A stretch of 64,000 nucleotides of DNA from Candidatus Defluviibacillus avedoerensis (GCA_016703665.1 JADJBS010000001.1:62001-126000); one strand, 5' to 3'; shown: positions 1 through 8,217, counted from the stretch's first letter. A program made the numbers and translations. The notes: generated by a model from the letters alone, not told the origin.

Positions 1-457
1 TAATCGAGTCACGGTACACAGATTTTGTTCTTGTTGTGCGGAGAACAATTGCTATTGGCATAGAGTTGCGACGTTATTGCAGGCGAATAATCTCCTGATA
101 TAAACAAAGCTTACGAAATAATATGGCTTGAGAAAATGAAAGTTATTATTTGAAATCATGGCCTTGCTCTGATTTACCGAATTTTCTAACAGGTAAACCA
201 AGATCAAAAAGTCACCCCTAATTGTCGCCTTCCCGTCATTTGATTGATTTGTCTACCTATCGCGGTTCCAGCTTAACGTATGCCAATGAGAACACACAAC
301 GCTTTGCGCACAACTCGCGCCAATTCCACCGCGGAAACCCTGACATAAACTAGGCTTATGGCATGTCCTGCCTATTGATACAGCTATCGTTTTGAAAGCA
401 ACAATGGTGAATATTCACCAAATTTGGCTGTTGTGGCGGACCCACCAGCCGCCCTCA
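1..457. other. Non-coding left edge, AT-rich
   Basis: I see no convincing gene here. The first ~230 bases are clearly more AT-rich than the rest of the window, and the composition rises to the local average near position 240. The only frame of note (392-592, plus strand) runs into the repeat at 458 and has no protein character. The segment could be the end of an accessory island or the flank of a gene lying outside the window. Confidence 0.5.
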
Positions 458-562
458 CCAGATCAGGTGGATGGGGTGCGCTGGGCACGAAGGTTCAGGA
501 GGAGGGCCGCGAGGCCCGGGGGACACGCAGTGCACAGCGTACCGCGTCCGCCTGATCCCCCC
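458..562 (+). repeat. MITE/REP-like structured repeat, copy A
   Basis: This ~105-bp element has a second, inverted copy at 52119-52223. Its ends form an imperfect terminal inverted repeat: CCAGATCAGGTGGATG on the left against CGTCCGCCTGATCCCC on the right. Inside are further palindromes, including GGGCCGCGAGGCCC and a GTGCAC-type dyad. The two copies differ by scattered substitutions and a few small indels. There is no coding capacity, so it is a non-autonomous element. It overlaps the 3' end of the adjacent minus-strand gene and supplies that gene's stop codon. No flanking target duplication is obvious. Confidence 0.75.
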
Positions 563-1119
563 ACCGTCAGCCAATCCCACCTCTCCCGATAACTGGCAAC
601 CTTCGCCGAAAACAAGTCCGGGTAAGGCGTTCGCGGGTTAGCCGTCAAGGTCCCCGCATAGATGCCATCAAGCCCAAAAGGCGCATGGCACGCATTCGGG
701 CGCACGCCAACACAAGTCTCCAGCACCAAAAATCGGCTAATACCGTCTTCCGCCGAATGCAGTTGCGGGTAGGGCTGGCCAAAGTAGTCGGGGTACCAAA
801 TGTGCACGCGCGCCTGGTTGGCCACCTCGATGCTGACGCCCAAATCACCCAGCACGGCATCCGCATGCGCTTGCACCCAGGCTTCGCCTTCTGCGCTGAG
901 GTCTGAGGCGTCGAAATAGAAAAGGTCGTAATCCTTGATGCAAGATTCAGGGCTGCGCCCCGCTTGCAGATTCCAGACCGTCTGGAACAAACAGCCCGCT
1001 ACCAGCCAGGCGTTGGGCAGGTCTAGTTGCGACCAACGCGCGAGGATGGCGCGGTTGATGGGGTTGGCGCTGATGTTTTGCAGGAAGTTGGAAGGCATGG
1101 TGGCTACTGCTTGTCTCAT
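463..1119 (-). CDS. Nucleotidyltransferase-like protein (DUF925/PF06042 type), C-terminus altered by repeat
   Basis: The 218-residue protein resembles the small nucleotidyltransferase-fold family annotated as PF06042. The pattern is an N-terminal AGCLFQTVWN stretch, a KDYDLFYFDASDLS segment with the acidic residues expected of the fold, then LFSAKVASYRERW near the C-terminus. The substrate is unknown. The last ~35 residues are low-complexity and are encoded by the ~105-bp repeat, so the native C-terminus was probably cut at about residue 185 by the insertion. The start abuts the stop of the upstream minus-strand gene; an internal Met at 1098 is a plausible alternative. Family call is moderate, function open. 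Confidence 0.6.
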   Translation of the reverse strand: MRQAVATMPSNFLQNISANPINRAILARWSQLDLPNAWLVAGCLFQTVWNLQAGRSPESCIKDYDLFYFDASDLSAEGEAWVQAHADAVLGDLGVSIEVANQARVHIWYPDYFGQPYPQLHSAEDGISRFLVLETCVGVRPNACHAPFGLDGIYAGTLTANPRTPYPDLFSAKVASYRERWDWLTVGGSGGRGTLCTACPPGLAALLLNLRAQRTPST

Positions 1120-1555
1120 TCAGAGGCCAAGAATAGAAACTTGCCCGTGGCGGCTCGCGTGGACAACTAGCCAATCTGCCAGTTCTTCGGCAAGCCTGGC
1201 AAGGGCAGACAGGTTATCAGCCAAGTCGTTTTCAAATCGCTTCTCTGAGCCATGAAAGATAAAACCCACGTGGTCCCGCAATTGCGCAACCGTGGTGACG
1301 GACTGGCCTAACACCGCCAAGTCCCGAAGGCTCGACGCAACGAGCGCGCACTGACTGGCATCCATTTCTGTGAATGCGTAGTGATCAAAGTCGGGGACGT
1401 GCTTCTTAACGCAGGGCTCAAAGTAGCCAAAGACGTCTTCTTGAAAGAAGAGCGAGCCGTCGTTCCAGCAGAATCCTGTACTTGCCCGGCAATAGCTCGA
1501 CATAAGCGGTGCCGTCCAGTTCAGATTTGTCTGTGATGGCTCGAATTGCATTCAT
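1120..1555 (-). pseudogene. Hypothetical protein, ~144 aa, one-base frameshift near 1462
   Basis: The frame from 1551 can be read as 143 residues, but its first ~28 residues look unnatural. Starting from the ATG at 1555 gives a more protein-like beginning (MNAIRAITDKSELDG, then VELLPGKYRILLE). Removing one base near 1461-1462 joins this directly to DGSLFFQEDVFGYFEPCVKK and the rest. The span 1120-1555 is 3n+1, consistent with one inserted base. The C-terminal half is helical and charged, with LARLAEELADWLV near the end. I do not recognise the family. It ends directly against the start of the nucleotidyltransferase-like gene, so the two are probably co-transcribed. Confidence 0.5.
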
Positions 1556-1576
1556 GGTCACTACAGCCAACGTGAA

Positions 1577-1790
1577 TCAAATATTCGCCGGCGCGTGCGA
1601 CTTCAACCAATCCTTCAAGGCGGCGTCCAAACGCGACTGCCACCCGTCACCAGTCGCCCGAAAGGCTGCGACCTTGGGGTGGGGCCACCGGCGAGAACAC
1701 CTCGCTGGCGGGGCGAAAGCGTTTCATTTCAGCAGTGGTCAGTTCCCTGACTTCACCGTCCTTATCGGTCATGGGGTTAGCGGTTTTCAT
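1577..1790 (-). pseudogene. brnA: BrnA-type antitoxin, deleted and frameshifted
   Basis: The gene begins MKTANPMTDKDGEVRELTTA and continues to MKRFRPASEV, the conserved BrnA N-terminus. The normal frame then stops at GDW. A second frame resumes the BrnA C-terminus, FRATGDGWQSRLDAALKDWL, and ends at 1577. The central ~25 residues of BrnA, which carry the ribbon-helix-helix core, are missing, so there is a real deletion as well as a frame change. BrnA normally binds the BrnT ribonuclease and represses the pair. The ATG overlaps the end of brnT by 14 bases, the usual brnTA layout. Confidence 0.75.
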
Positions 1791-2039
1791 AGCGTTTTAT
1801 CTCTCGGTCGTTAGCTTTGCGAAAGCTGATCACGCGGATGCCGTCAGCCTCTCCGCAAAGCAGAGCACATGCAGCCTGGAATCCAGCTGCCCACGGCGGT
1901 AGCGCGTTTCACCATAGTCGTTACGTGTGTCGATCTGGACCAGGGCCGATTCAAAGTCAAAGTCGGAAACCCGCTCAAAGGCCAAGCCTCTCTCGCGGAT
2001 GTTGCGTTCGTTTTTAAGTGGGTCAAAGCTGATCTTCAC
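1777..2039 (-). pseudogene. brnT: BrnT-type ribonuclease toxin, one-base frameshift
   Basis: From a GTG at 2039 the product starts KISFDPLKNERNIRERGLAF and continues FDFESALVQIDTRNDYGETR, the BrnT pattern. After RLHVLCFAER the frame breaks. One added base near 1855 restores ADGIRVISFRKANDREIKR and a stop at 1777. The span is 3n+2, as expected for a single missing base. BrnT is an RNase-fold toxin whose DYGETR segment contributes to the active region. The antitoxin downstream is also damaged, so the pair is probably dead; alternatively the toxin break is a sequencing error. Confidence 0.75.
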
Positions 2040-2103
2040 CACACAAATTGTATGAACAATAAACACTTTGTCGAGGGTTTCTCCCGATTTTTTGATTGTC
2101 GTA

Positions 2104-2114
2104 TTGTCCGACAA
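2104..2114. promoter_or_regulatory. Palindrome between brnT and the acyl-CoA operon
   Basis: TTGTCCGACAA is a perfect 5+1+5 inverted repeat, with further partial copies (GATTGTC, CAATTTGAC) alongside. It lies in the divergent gap between brnT and the kinase gene that starts at 2127. It could be the BrnA operator or an operator for the downstream operon; the sequence alone does not decide. Confidence 0.35.
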
Positions 2115-2126
2115 TTTGACTCAATT

Positions 2127-3251
2127 ATGGAAACCACCGCCGAAGCCCCCTCTACCGTCGCAGGCCTGAACCTGGCAGCCCTTGTGCCCTGGCTACAGCC
2201 GCGCCTGCCGGGGTTTGAGGCCGATGTGGATGTGCAGCGCATCGACGGCGGGCAAAGCAACCCTTCGTGGATCTTGCGTGGGGCAGATCAGGCTTGGGTG
2301 CTGCGCGCCAAGCCCGCACCCAAGGCAGCGCTGATGCCGTCTGCCCACGCCATCGAGCGCGAATATACGGTGATGCAGGCATTGCAAAACAGCGATGTGC
2401 CGGTGCCGCGCATGCGCGTGCTTTGCGAGGACGAATCCGTCATCGGCGTGGCGTTCTACGTGATGGACTTTGTGGAGGGGCGCATCCTGCGCGATGCCAC
2501 CTTGCCCGGTGTGCCCACCCCAGAGCGTGCAGCGCATTATTTTGAGGCCAGCCGGGTGCTGGCTGCGCTGCACCGGGTGGATTGGCAAGCGGCTGGTTTG
2601 CAAGACTTTGGCCGGACCGAGGGCTACTTTGGCCGTCTGATCAACCGCTGGACGAAACAATACCGCCAAGGCTGTAACACTGAAGTCGATGGCCCGGCAG
2701 GCGGTGCGCAATACCCAATCGCCGCCATGGAGCAACTGGCCGCGTGGCTGCCAGCGCACATCCCCGCCGGAGCGGATGACCGAGCCCACACCTGCATCAC
2801 GCATGGCGACTTCCGGCTGGAGAACATGATTTTTCACCCCACCGAGCCGCGCGTGGTGGCCGTGCTGGACTGGGAGCTCTCCACGCTGGGCCACCCTTTA
2901 AGCGACCTGGCCTACAACTGCCTGGCCTGGCACATGCCCCAAGGCATTCTGCGCGGTTATGGCGACCAGGACTTGGGCACTCTGGGCATTCCGTCGGAAC
3001 TGGACTATGTGCGCCACTACTGCGCGCAAACCAACGGACAAAGGGGGCTGGACAGCAGCGCCGTGCTGCGCGACTGGCCGTTTTACCTGGCGTTCAACCT
3101 GTTCCGCCTGGCAGCCATCCTGCATGGCATTGGGGTGCGCGAGCGTGCAGGCACCGCGTCCAGCGCCAGTGCACGCGAGATATCCGCCATGGCCGAGCCT
3201 GTTGCCCAGTGGGGCTGGGCCATCGCGCAGGGCAAAGCACCCACCTATTGA
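2127..3251 (+). CDS. APH-type phosphotransferase of the acyl-CoA dehydrogenase-associated (ACAD10/11 N-domain, LvaA-like) family
   Basis: The 374-residue product has the aminoglycoside-phosphotransferase/choline-kinase fold. HGDFRLEN at about residue 226 is the catalytic loop, DWE at about residue 248 the metal-binding motif, and RAKP near residue 60 holds the likely ATP-binding lysine. The start at METTAEAPS was preferred over an upstream in-frame Met that would overlap brnT. It is followed after 22 bases by an acyl-CoA dehydrogenase. In human ACAD10/11 the two domains are fused, and LvaA of Pseudomonas levulinate degradation phosphorylates 4-hydroxyacyl-CoA. I infer a similar kinase role; drug resistance is unlikely from the context. 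Confidence 0.85.
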   Translation: METTAEAPSTVAGLNLAALVPWLQPRLPGFEADVDVQRIDGGQSNPSWILRGADQAWVLRAKPAPKAALMPSAHAIEREYTVMQALQNSDVPVPRMRVLCEDESVIGVAFYVMDFVEGRILRDATLPGVPTPERAAHYFEASRVLAALHRVDWQAAGLQDFGRTEGYFGRLINRWTKQYRQGCNTEVDGPAGGAQYPIAAMEQLAAWLPAHIPAGADDRAHTCITHGDFRLENMIFHPTEPRVVAVLDWELSTLGHPLSDLAYNCLAWHMPQGILRGYGDQDLGTLGIPSELDYVRHYCAQTNGQRGLDSSAVLRDWPFYLAFNLFRLAAILHGIGVRERAGTASSASAREISAMAEPVAQWGWAIAQGKAPTY

Positions 3252-3273
3252 TCGTCACCGTTGAAAGCCGACC

Positions 3274-4539
3274 ATGAGTTTCTTTGAAGAATCTGACCGC
3301 GCCCACAGCCTGCGCACCCAGTTGCAGGCATTCATGGATGCGCACATTTATCCCAACGACAAGCAGGTATGGGCCGAGGCCGCTGGCCAGCGCTGGGATT
3401 CAGCCGCGGGCTGGACAACTTGCCCCACCGTGGCACGGCTCAAGGTGCTGGCACGCGACGCGGGGCTGTGGAACCTGTTCTTGCCGCATTCAGCGCGTGC
3501 GCCGCTGGGTTTGTCCAACTTTGAATACGCACCGCTGTGCGAGGTGATGGGCCGGGTGCACTGGGCCAGCGAGGTGTTCAACTGCTCGGCACCCGACACC
3601 GGCAACATGGAGACGCTGGACCGCTACGCCAGCGAATCGCTGAAGGACCGCTGGCTGGAGCCCCTACTGCGCGGCGAGATCCGATCAGCCTTTTTGATGA
3701 CCGAGCCTGCGGTGGCCTCGTCTGACGCCACCAACATCCAGTGCGAGATCAAGCGTGATGGCGACCACTACATCATCAACGGCCGCAAATGGTGGTCCAC
3801 CGGGGCGGGCAGCCAGCATTGCAAGGTGTTCATCGTGATGGGCAAGACCAACCCCGACGCCGCGCGCCACCAGCAGCAGTCCATGATCGTGGTGCCCGCC
3901 GACACGCCCGGCGTGACCGTGGTGCGGCCTGTGCCGGTGTTTGGCTTTGACCATGCGCCCCACGGCCATATGGAAGTGCTGCTGGAGAACGTGCGCGTGC
4001 CGGCCGAGAACATTTTGCTGGGCGAAGGCCGGGGGTTTGAGATTGCGCAAGGCCGCTTAGGGCCCGGGCGCATCCACCACTGCATGCGCTCGATTGGCGC
4101 GGCAGAGCAGGCGTTTGAGCTGATGTGCAAGCGCATCAGCGAGCGCACCGCGTTTGGCAAAGCCATCAGCGAACAAGGCGTGTGGCACGAGCGCATTGCC
4201 GAGTCACGTTGCATGATTGAGCAGGCGCGCTTGCTGACGCTCAAAGCCGCCTGGATGATGGACAAAGTGGGCAACAAGGCCGCGCAAGGCGAGATTGCGA
4301 TGATCAAGATCGTCGCACCCAGCATGGCCTGCAAGGTGATTGACTGGGCGATCCAGGCACACGGCGGCGCAGGCGTGTCGAACGACACCCCGCTGGCGTT
4401 TTCGTATTCCGACCAACGCACACTTCGCTTGGCCGACGGGCCAGATGAAGTGCACCGTCAATCGCTGGCCAAGCTGGAGCTGGCACGACTGGGCCTGCGC
4501 AGGAAGGCCGTGGCCATGCCAGTCACACGCGGCTGCTGA
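3274..4539 (+). CDS. Acyl-CoA dehydrogenase family protein (ACAD10/11, LvaC-like)
   Basis: The 421-residue protein has the three-domain ACAD layout: a helical N-domain to ~130, a central beta domain with FLMTEPAVASSDATNIQ and GRKWWSTGA, and a C-terminal helical FAD domain with RTAFGK, IQAHGGAGVSNDTPLA and the active-site region LADGPDEVHRQ. It is an FAD enzyme of acyl-CoA alpha,beta-oxidation or, in the ACAD11/LvaC branch, works with a kinase to remove a phosphorylated 4-hydroxyl group. It follows the kinase gene closely and precedes an AMP-forming ligase, so a single pathway operon is likely. Substrate not determinable from sequence. Confidence 0.88.
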   Translation: MSFFEESDRAHSLRTQLQAFMDAHIYPNDKQVWAEAAGQRWDSAAGWTTCPTVARLKVLARDAGLWNLFLPHSARAPLGLSNFEYAPLCEVMGRVHWASEVFNCSAPDTGNMETLDRYASESLKDRWLEPLLRGEIRSAFLMTEPAVASSDATNIQCEIKRDGDHYIINGRKWWSTGAGSQHCKVFIVMGKTNPDAARHQQQSMIVVPADTPGVTVVRPVPVFGFDHAPHGHMEVLLENVRVPAENILLGEGRGFEIAQGRLGPGRIHHCMRSIGAAEQAFELMCKRISERTAFGKAISEQGVWHERIAESRCMIEQARLLTLKAAWMMDKVGNKAAQGEIAMIKIVAPSMACKVIDWAIQAHGGAGVSNDTPLAFSYSDQRTLRLADGPDEVHRQSLAKLELARLGLRRKAVAMPVTRGC

Positions 4540-4543
4540 GGTG

Positions 4544-6292
4544 ATGGGCGCTGAGATGTCTACCGCTGTGCATCCTGTTCACTACCGGTTCTGGCCCGAG
4601 GGCGTGCCGCACCACATCAGCGTGCCCAATGTGTCGCTGTGGCAAGGCCTGCAAACCCGGGCCGATGCCACACCGGATGAGGTGGCACTGGACTACCTGG
4701 GCAGCACCCACACATGGCGCCAACTGCGCGAAGCTGCCGAGCATCTGGCAGGTGCCCTGCAAGGCATGGGCGTGAAACACGGTGACCGGGTGATTCTGTT
4801 CATGCAGAACTGTCCGCAATTCATCATCGCGGTGCATGCGATCTGGCGGATTGGCGCGGTGGTGGTGCCGGTCAACCCGATGAACAAGGCCGACGAGTTG
4901 GTGCATTACATCGGCAATGCGCGAGCGCATGTGGCCCTGGCGTCGTCGGACATTGCGCCTGAACTGGCCCGTGCCAGCGAGGCCAAAGACGCCTTGCAGA
5001 TGCTGCGCCATCTGATCGTGTTCGATCTGGCTGATGCCTTGCCCGCCAACCTTGCAGAGCTGGTCAGCCAGTGGCCCGCCGCATGGCAAAGCTGGCTGCC
5101 GGTGCGCCACGCGCTGCCCAGTGCGCCAGGCGTGCAGATGCACCGCTGGGCCGATGTGCTGGCACAGCGCACTGTGCCCACGGCTGTGCAGGTGAACGGC
5201 GACGACCTGGCCTTGCTGCCCTACACCAGCGGCACCACGGGTTTGCCCAAAGGCTGCATGCATACCCATGCCACGCTGATGCACAACGTGCTGGCCGCCA
5301 AGCCCTGGCTGGACAAGCGCCCCGGTGACGTGGTGCTGATTGTGGTGCCCATGTTTCACATCACCGGCCTGGTGATGGGCATGCTGGCCAGCATCCGCCA
5401 CCAGTGCAAGCTGGTGCTGCTGCCCCGTTGGGACCGCCAGCAGGCCGCCCAGGCGATTGCCCAGCACCACGTGACCCACTGGCCCAACATCCCCACGATG
5501 GTGATGGACTTGCTGGGCGACAGGACGCTGGAATCGTTTGACCTGTCCAGCCTGCGCTACATCGGCGGAGGCGGGGCCGCCATGCCCGAGGCTGTGGCCG
5601 CAGAGCTCAAGCGCCGACTGGGCCTGGTCTATGTGGAAGGCTACGGCCTGACCGAAACCGCTGCGCCCACACACACCAACCCCTGCCACGCCGCCAAGCG
5701 GCAATGCCTGGGCATTCCGTACATCAGCAGCGAGGCCCGCATCATCGACCCGGTCAGTCTGCAGACGCTGCCCACGGGCGAGGTGGGCGAGATCGTGGTG
5801 CGCGGGCCGCAGGTGTTCAAAGGCTACTGGGGCCTGCCGGATGCGACCTCCCAGGCCTTTGTTGACATCGAAGGCACGCCTTTCTTTCGCACCGGCGACC
5901 TGGGCCGTGTGGACGAAGACGGCTACTTCTACATGGCCGACCGACTGAAACGCATGATCAACGCCAGCGGCTTCAAGGTCTGGCCTGCCGAGGTAGAAGC
6001 GCTGCTGCACCACCACCCCGCCGTGCAGGAGGCCTGTGTGATTGCCACGCGCGAGGCCTACCGGGGCGAGAGCGTCAAGGCCGTGATCGTGCTGCGGCAG
6101 GGCTTTGAGACAAGCACACGCCCCGAAGACATCATCGCCTGGGCGCGCGAGCACATGGCCGCCTACAAATACCCGCGCGAGGTGGAATTTGTAAGCGCCT
6201 TGCCGCGCAATGCCTCGGGCAAGCTGATGTGGCGAACGGTGCAAGCGCAGCAAGACGCCAAAGACGCAGGCAACACGCCGACGCCGACCTGA
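4544..6292 (+). CDS. AMP-forming acyl-CoA synthetase (long/medium-chain fatty acid--CoA ligase family)
   Basis: The 582-residue ligase (start MGAEMST; a second possible start is at 4556) activates a carboxylic acid to its acyl-CoA via an acyl-adenylate. The AMP-binding P-loop YTSGTTGLPKG begins at about residue 227. VEGYGLTETAAPTH, RTGDLGRVDEDGYFYMADR and the C-terminal LPRNASGKLMWR with the catalytic lysine follow. The start lies 4 bases after the dehydrogenase stop. It probably supplies the acyl-CoA used by the two upstream enzymes, as LvaE does in levulinate degradation. A long antisense frame here is a GC artefact. Confidence 0.9.
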   Translation: MGAEMSTAVHPVHYRFWPEGVPHHISVPNVSLWQGLQTRADATPDEVALDYLGSTHTWRQLREAAEHLAGALQGMGVKHGDRVILFMQNCPQFIIAVHAIWRIGAVVVPVNPMNKADELVHYIGNARAHVALASSDIAPELARASEAKDALQMLRHLIVFDLADALPANLAELVSQWPAAWQSWLPVRHALPSAPGVQMHRWADVLAQRTVPTAVQVNGDDLALLPYTSGTTGLPKGCMHTHATLMHNVLAAKPWLDKRPGDVVLIVVPMFHITGLVMGMLASIRHQCKLVLLPRWDRQQAAQAIAQHHVTHWPNIPTMVMDLLGDRTLESFDLSSLRYIGGGGAAMPEAVAAELKRRLGLVYVEGYGLTETAAPTHTNPCHAAKRQCLGIPYISSEARIIDPVSLQTLPTGEVGEIVVRGPQVFKGYWGLPDATSQAFVDIEGTPFFRTGDLGRVDEDGYFYMADRLKRMINASGFKVWPAEVEALLHHHPAVQEACVIATREAYRGESVKAVIVLRQGFETSTRPEDIIAWAREHMAAYKYPREVEFVSALPRNASGKLMWRTVQAQQDAKDAGNTPTPT

Positions 6293-6345
6293 TTCCCCTC
6301 ACCACTTAACTTCTTACCCACCCCTTGATTCAACAGGAGACAAGC

Positions 6346-7338
6346 ATGACCCCCCCAACCACCTCTCTTTTTGCCCGCCGTCGCACTGCCCTTGCCGTGA
6401 TGGGTGCCCTTGTCAGCGGCGTAGGGGCAATGCCCGCGGTGGCGCAGGACACCCCCGCCAAAATCATCGTGGGCTTCCCTGCGGGCGGATCGTTTGACGC
6501 GATTGCCCGGTTACTGGCCGAGAAGTTCAAGACCGAATTCAACCGCCCCGTGGTGGTGGAGAACAAGACCGGTGCCGGTGGCCGCATTGCCGTGGACGCG
6601 CTCAAAGCCGCCCCGGCAGACGGCAGCGTGATGATGCTCGGCCCTGACGCGCTGAGCTCGCTGTACCCGTTCACTTTCAAGAAGCTCAGCTACGACCCCA
6701 AGAAAGACATCGTGCCCGTGGGCACCGTGGCTGAATTTGCGTTTGCGTTTGCCGTGGGCACAGACCCCAAGGCCAACACCTGGGCCGACTACGTGAGCTG
6801 GGCCAAGGCCAACCCGCAAAAGGCCAACTACGGCATTCCCGCTCTGGGCGCACCGCACCACTTCTACGGCATGGTGTTGGGGGACGCGATGGGCGTGCCC
6901 ATGCAGAACGTGCCTTTCCAGGGCAGCGCACCGATTGCCCTGGCCTTGATGGGCGGGCAGATCAGCTCCAGCATCGACGTGGCCAGCAGCCTGGTGGAGA
7001 ACCACCGCGCAGGCAAGATCAAGATCCTGGCCGTTACCTCCGACAAGCGCATCAGCCAAGCGCCCGAAGTGCCGACATTTGCTGAGCTGGGCTACCCCAA
7101 GGTGACGGGCATGGGCTTTAACGCGCTGTACGCGCCAGCAGGCACGCCCGCTGCCGCCATCGCCACCTGGAATACCGCGCTGGTCAAAGTGATGGGCATG
7201 GCCGATGTGAAGGAAAAGCTCAATATCATGGGCTTCATCCCCGTGGGCAAGCCCACGCAAGAATTGATAGACCGCCAGAACGAATCCATCAAACGCTGGG
7301 AGCCTGTGATCAAGGCCTCTGGCTTCACAGCAGACTGA
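6346..7338 (+). CDS. Bug/TctC-family periplasmic solute-binding protein
   Basis: The start MTPPTTSLFARRR follows a strong ribosome site (CAGGAG) and gives 330 residues with an export signal cut near AVAQ|DTP. KIIVGFPAGGSFDAIARLLA, VVENKTGAGGRIAVDALKAAP and the PFQGSAPIALALMGGQI segment are typical of the TTT (tripartite tricarboxylate transporter) binding family, which captures carboxylates in the periplasm. No TctA/TctB membrane partners are nearby, as is common for the large orphan Bug families of Burkholderiales. It lies at the end of the acyl-CoA operon, so its ligand may be the acid that the ligase activates. Confidence 0.9.
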   Translation: MTPPTTSLFARRRTALAVMGALVSGVGAMPAVAQDTPAKIIVGFPAGGSFDAIARLLAEKFKTEFNRPVVVENKTGAGGRIAVDALKAAPADGSVMMLGPDALSSLYPFTFKKLSYDPKKDIVPVGTVAEFAFAFAVGTDPKANTWADYVSWAKANPQKANYGIPALGAPHHFYGMVLGDAMGVPMQNVPFQGSAPIALALMGGQISSSIDVASSLVENHRAGKIKILAVTSDKRISQAPEVPTFAELGYPKVTGMGFNALYAPAGTPAAAIATWNTALVKVMGMADVKEKLNIMGFIPVGKPTQELIDRQNESIKRWEPVIKASGFTAD

Positions 7339-7390
7339 GGTCAGCCAAGCTACACGAGCGGGGGCGGGGGATGAGTAAACTCAAACGCCC

Positions 7391-8116
7391 ATGGACATAG
7401 CAAAACTGCAGATGACCCCCGCTTACCGCATGGTCTCGGACGACCTGCGGCAGCGCATTGTGCGCGGCGAGGTGAAGGAGGGAGAACCTTTCCCCATCGA
7501 GGCCGACCTGGCCAGCAAATTCGGTGTGCACCGCTCCACCATCCGCGAGGCCCTGCGCGTGCTGGAGCAAGAAGGCCTGCTGCGCCGCGTGGGCAAGCGC
7601 TTGGTCGTCACCGTGCCCAGCCACAGCGACCTGGCCGGTGCGGCCGAGCGTGCGCTGCGCATGCACCAGGTCACCTACCGCAATGTGTGGGAAGTCGCCA
7701 ATACGCTGGAGCCGCTGTGTGCCCAACTGGCCGCCGAGCGCATCAATGATGCAGAGCTGGCCCAGCTGGAAGCCAATTTGCAGCACACAGCCAAACTTGT
7801 AGAAAAAGGCGAATCCCCCATCGCCGCCACCATTGAGTTCCAGTCCCTGATCGCCGAAGCCACCCACAACCAGGCCCTGCTGCTGGCCCGCGCCCCGGTC
7901 AGCCTGCTGATGCTGTCAGGCTACGCCACCATCGCCCCCGCGCTGCCCCAGTCTGGCCCCCGCCTGCTGCAAGCCCACCGCCATGTGTTTGAGTCGCTGC
8001 AACGCCACGACGCCGAATCAGCCGTGAGCTGGACCCGCAAGCATTTGGCCGATCACCGAAGAGGGTTCGAGGTGGCTGGGCTGGACTTTGATTCGGTGAT
8101 TCCAGAGCCAAAATAG
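7391..8116 (+). CDS. GntR/FadR-subfamily transcriptional regulator with FCD domain
   Basis: The 241-residue protein has an N-terminal winged helix-turn-helix (LASKFGVHRSTIREALRVLE at about residues 38-57) and a C-terminal helical FCD ligand domain (ANTLEPLCAQLAAERINDAE, later HRHVFESLQRHD and ESAVSWTRKHL). FadR-type regulators sense acyl-CoAs or organic acids. It lies ~50 bases after the Bug gene on the same strand, so it probably regulates the acyl-CoA operon. The stop codon TAG and the preceding lysine codon fall in the conserved left end of the AT-rich short repeat (8109-8161). Confidence 0.9.
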   Translation: MDIAKLQMTPAYRMVSDDLRQRIVRGEVKEGEPFPIEADLASKFGVHRSTIREALRVLEQEGLLRRVGKRLVVTVPSHSDLAGAAERALRMHQVTYRNVWEVANTLEPLCAQLAAERINDAELAQLEANLQHTAKLVEKGESPIAATIEFQSLIAEATHNQALLLARAPVSLLMLSGYATIAPALPQSGPRLLQAHRHVFESLQRHDAESAVSWTRKHLADHRRGFEVAGLDFDSVIPEPK

Positions 8117-8161
8117 GAGTTTAGGCAATACTGTATTGAGTTTATTGCTATATTTTTTGCA
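8109..8161 (+). repeat. AT-rich short repeat, copy 1
   Basis: It starts CAAAATAGG, contains CAATACTGTATTG, then TTTATTGCTAT, and ends TTTTTTGCA. The copy at 11595-11647 begins and ends the same way, and four other positions share the ACTG...TTATTTGCTAT core. The TAG in CAAAATAGG is the stop codon of the gntR gene. The internal CAATAC-T-GTATTG is a perfect dyad. Confidence 0.6.
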
Positions 8162-8217
8162 TTCAATCGTGCAAACCTTACTGCGATCGAGCGAGCTTGT
8201 AGGCGCACCGAACAGCA

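Noticed and set aside
48..60. ATTGCTATTGGC as a further short-repeat copy
   Set aside because: Only the core octamer matches; the ACTG spacing and A/T tail are absent.
4523..6253. Long minus-strand frame (576 codons) opposite the acyl-CoA ligase gene
   Set aside because: It is rich in His/Gly/Gln/Val as expected for the antisense of a high-GC gene, has no domain character, and lies wholly opposite a well-supported gene.
6511..7260. Minus-strand frame opposite the Bug receptor gene
   Set aside because: Same antisense GC artefact; the plus-strand receptor is unambiguous.
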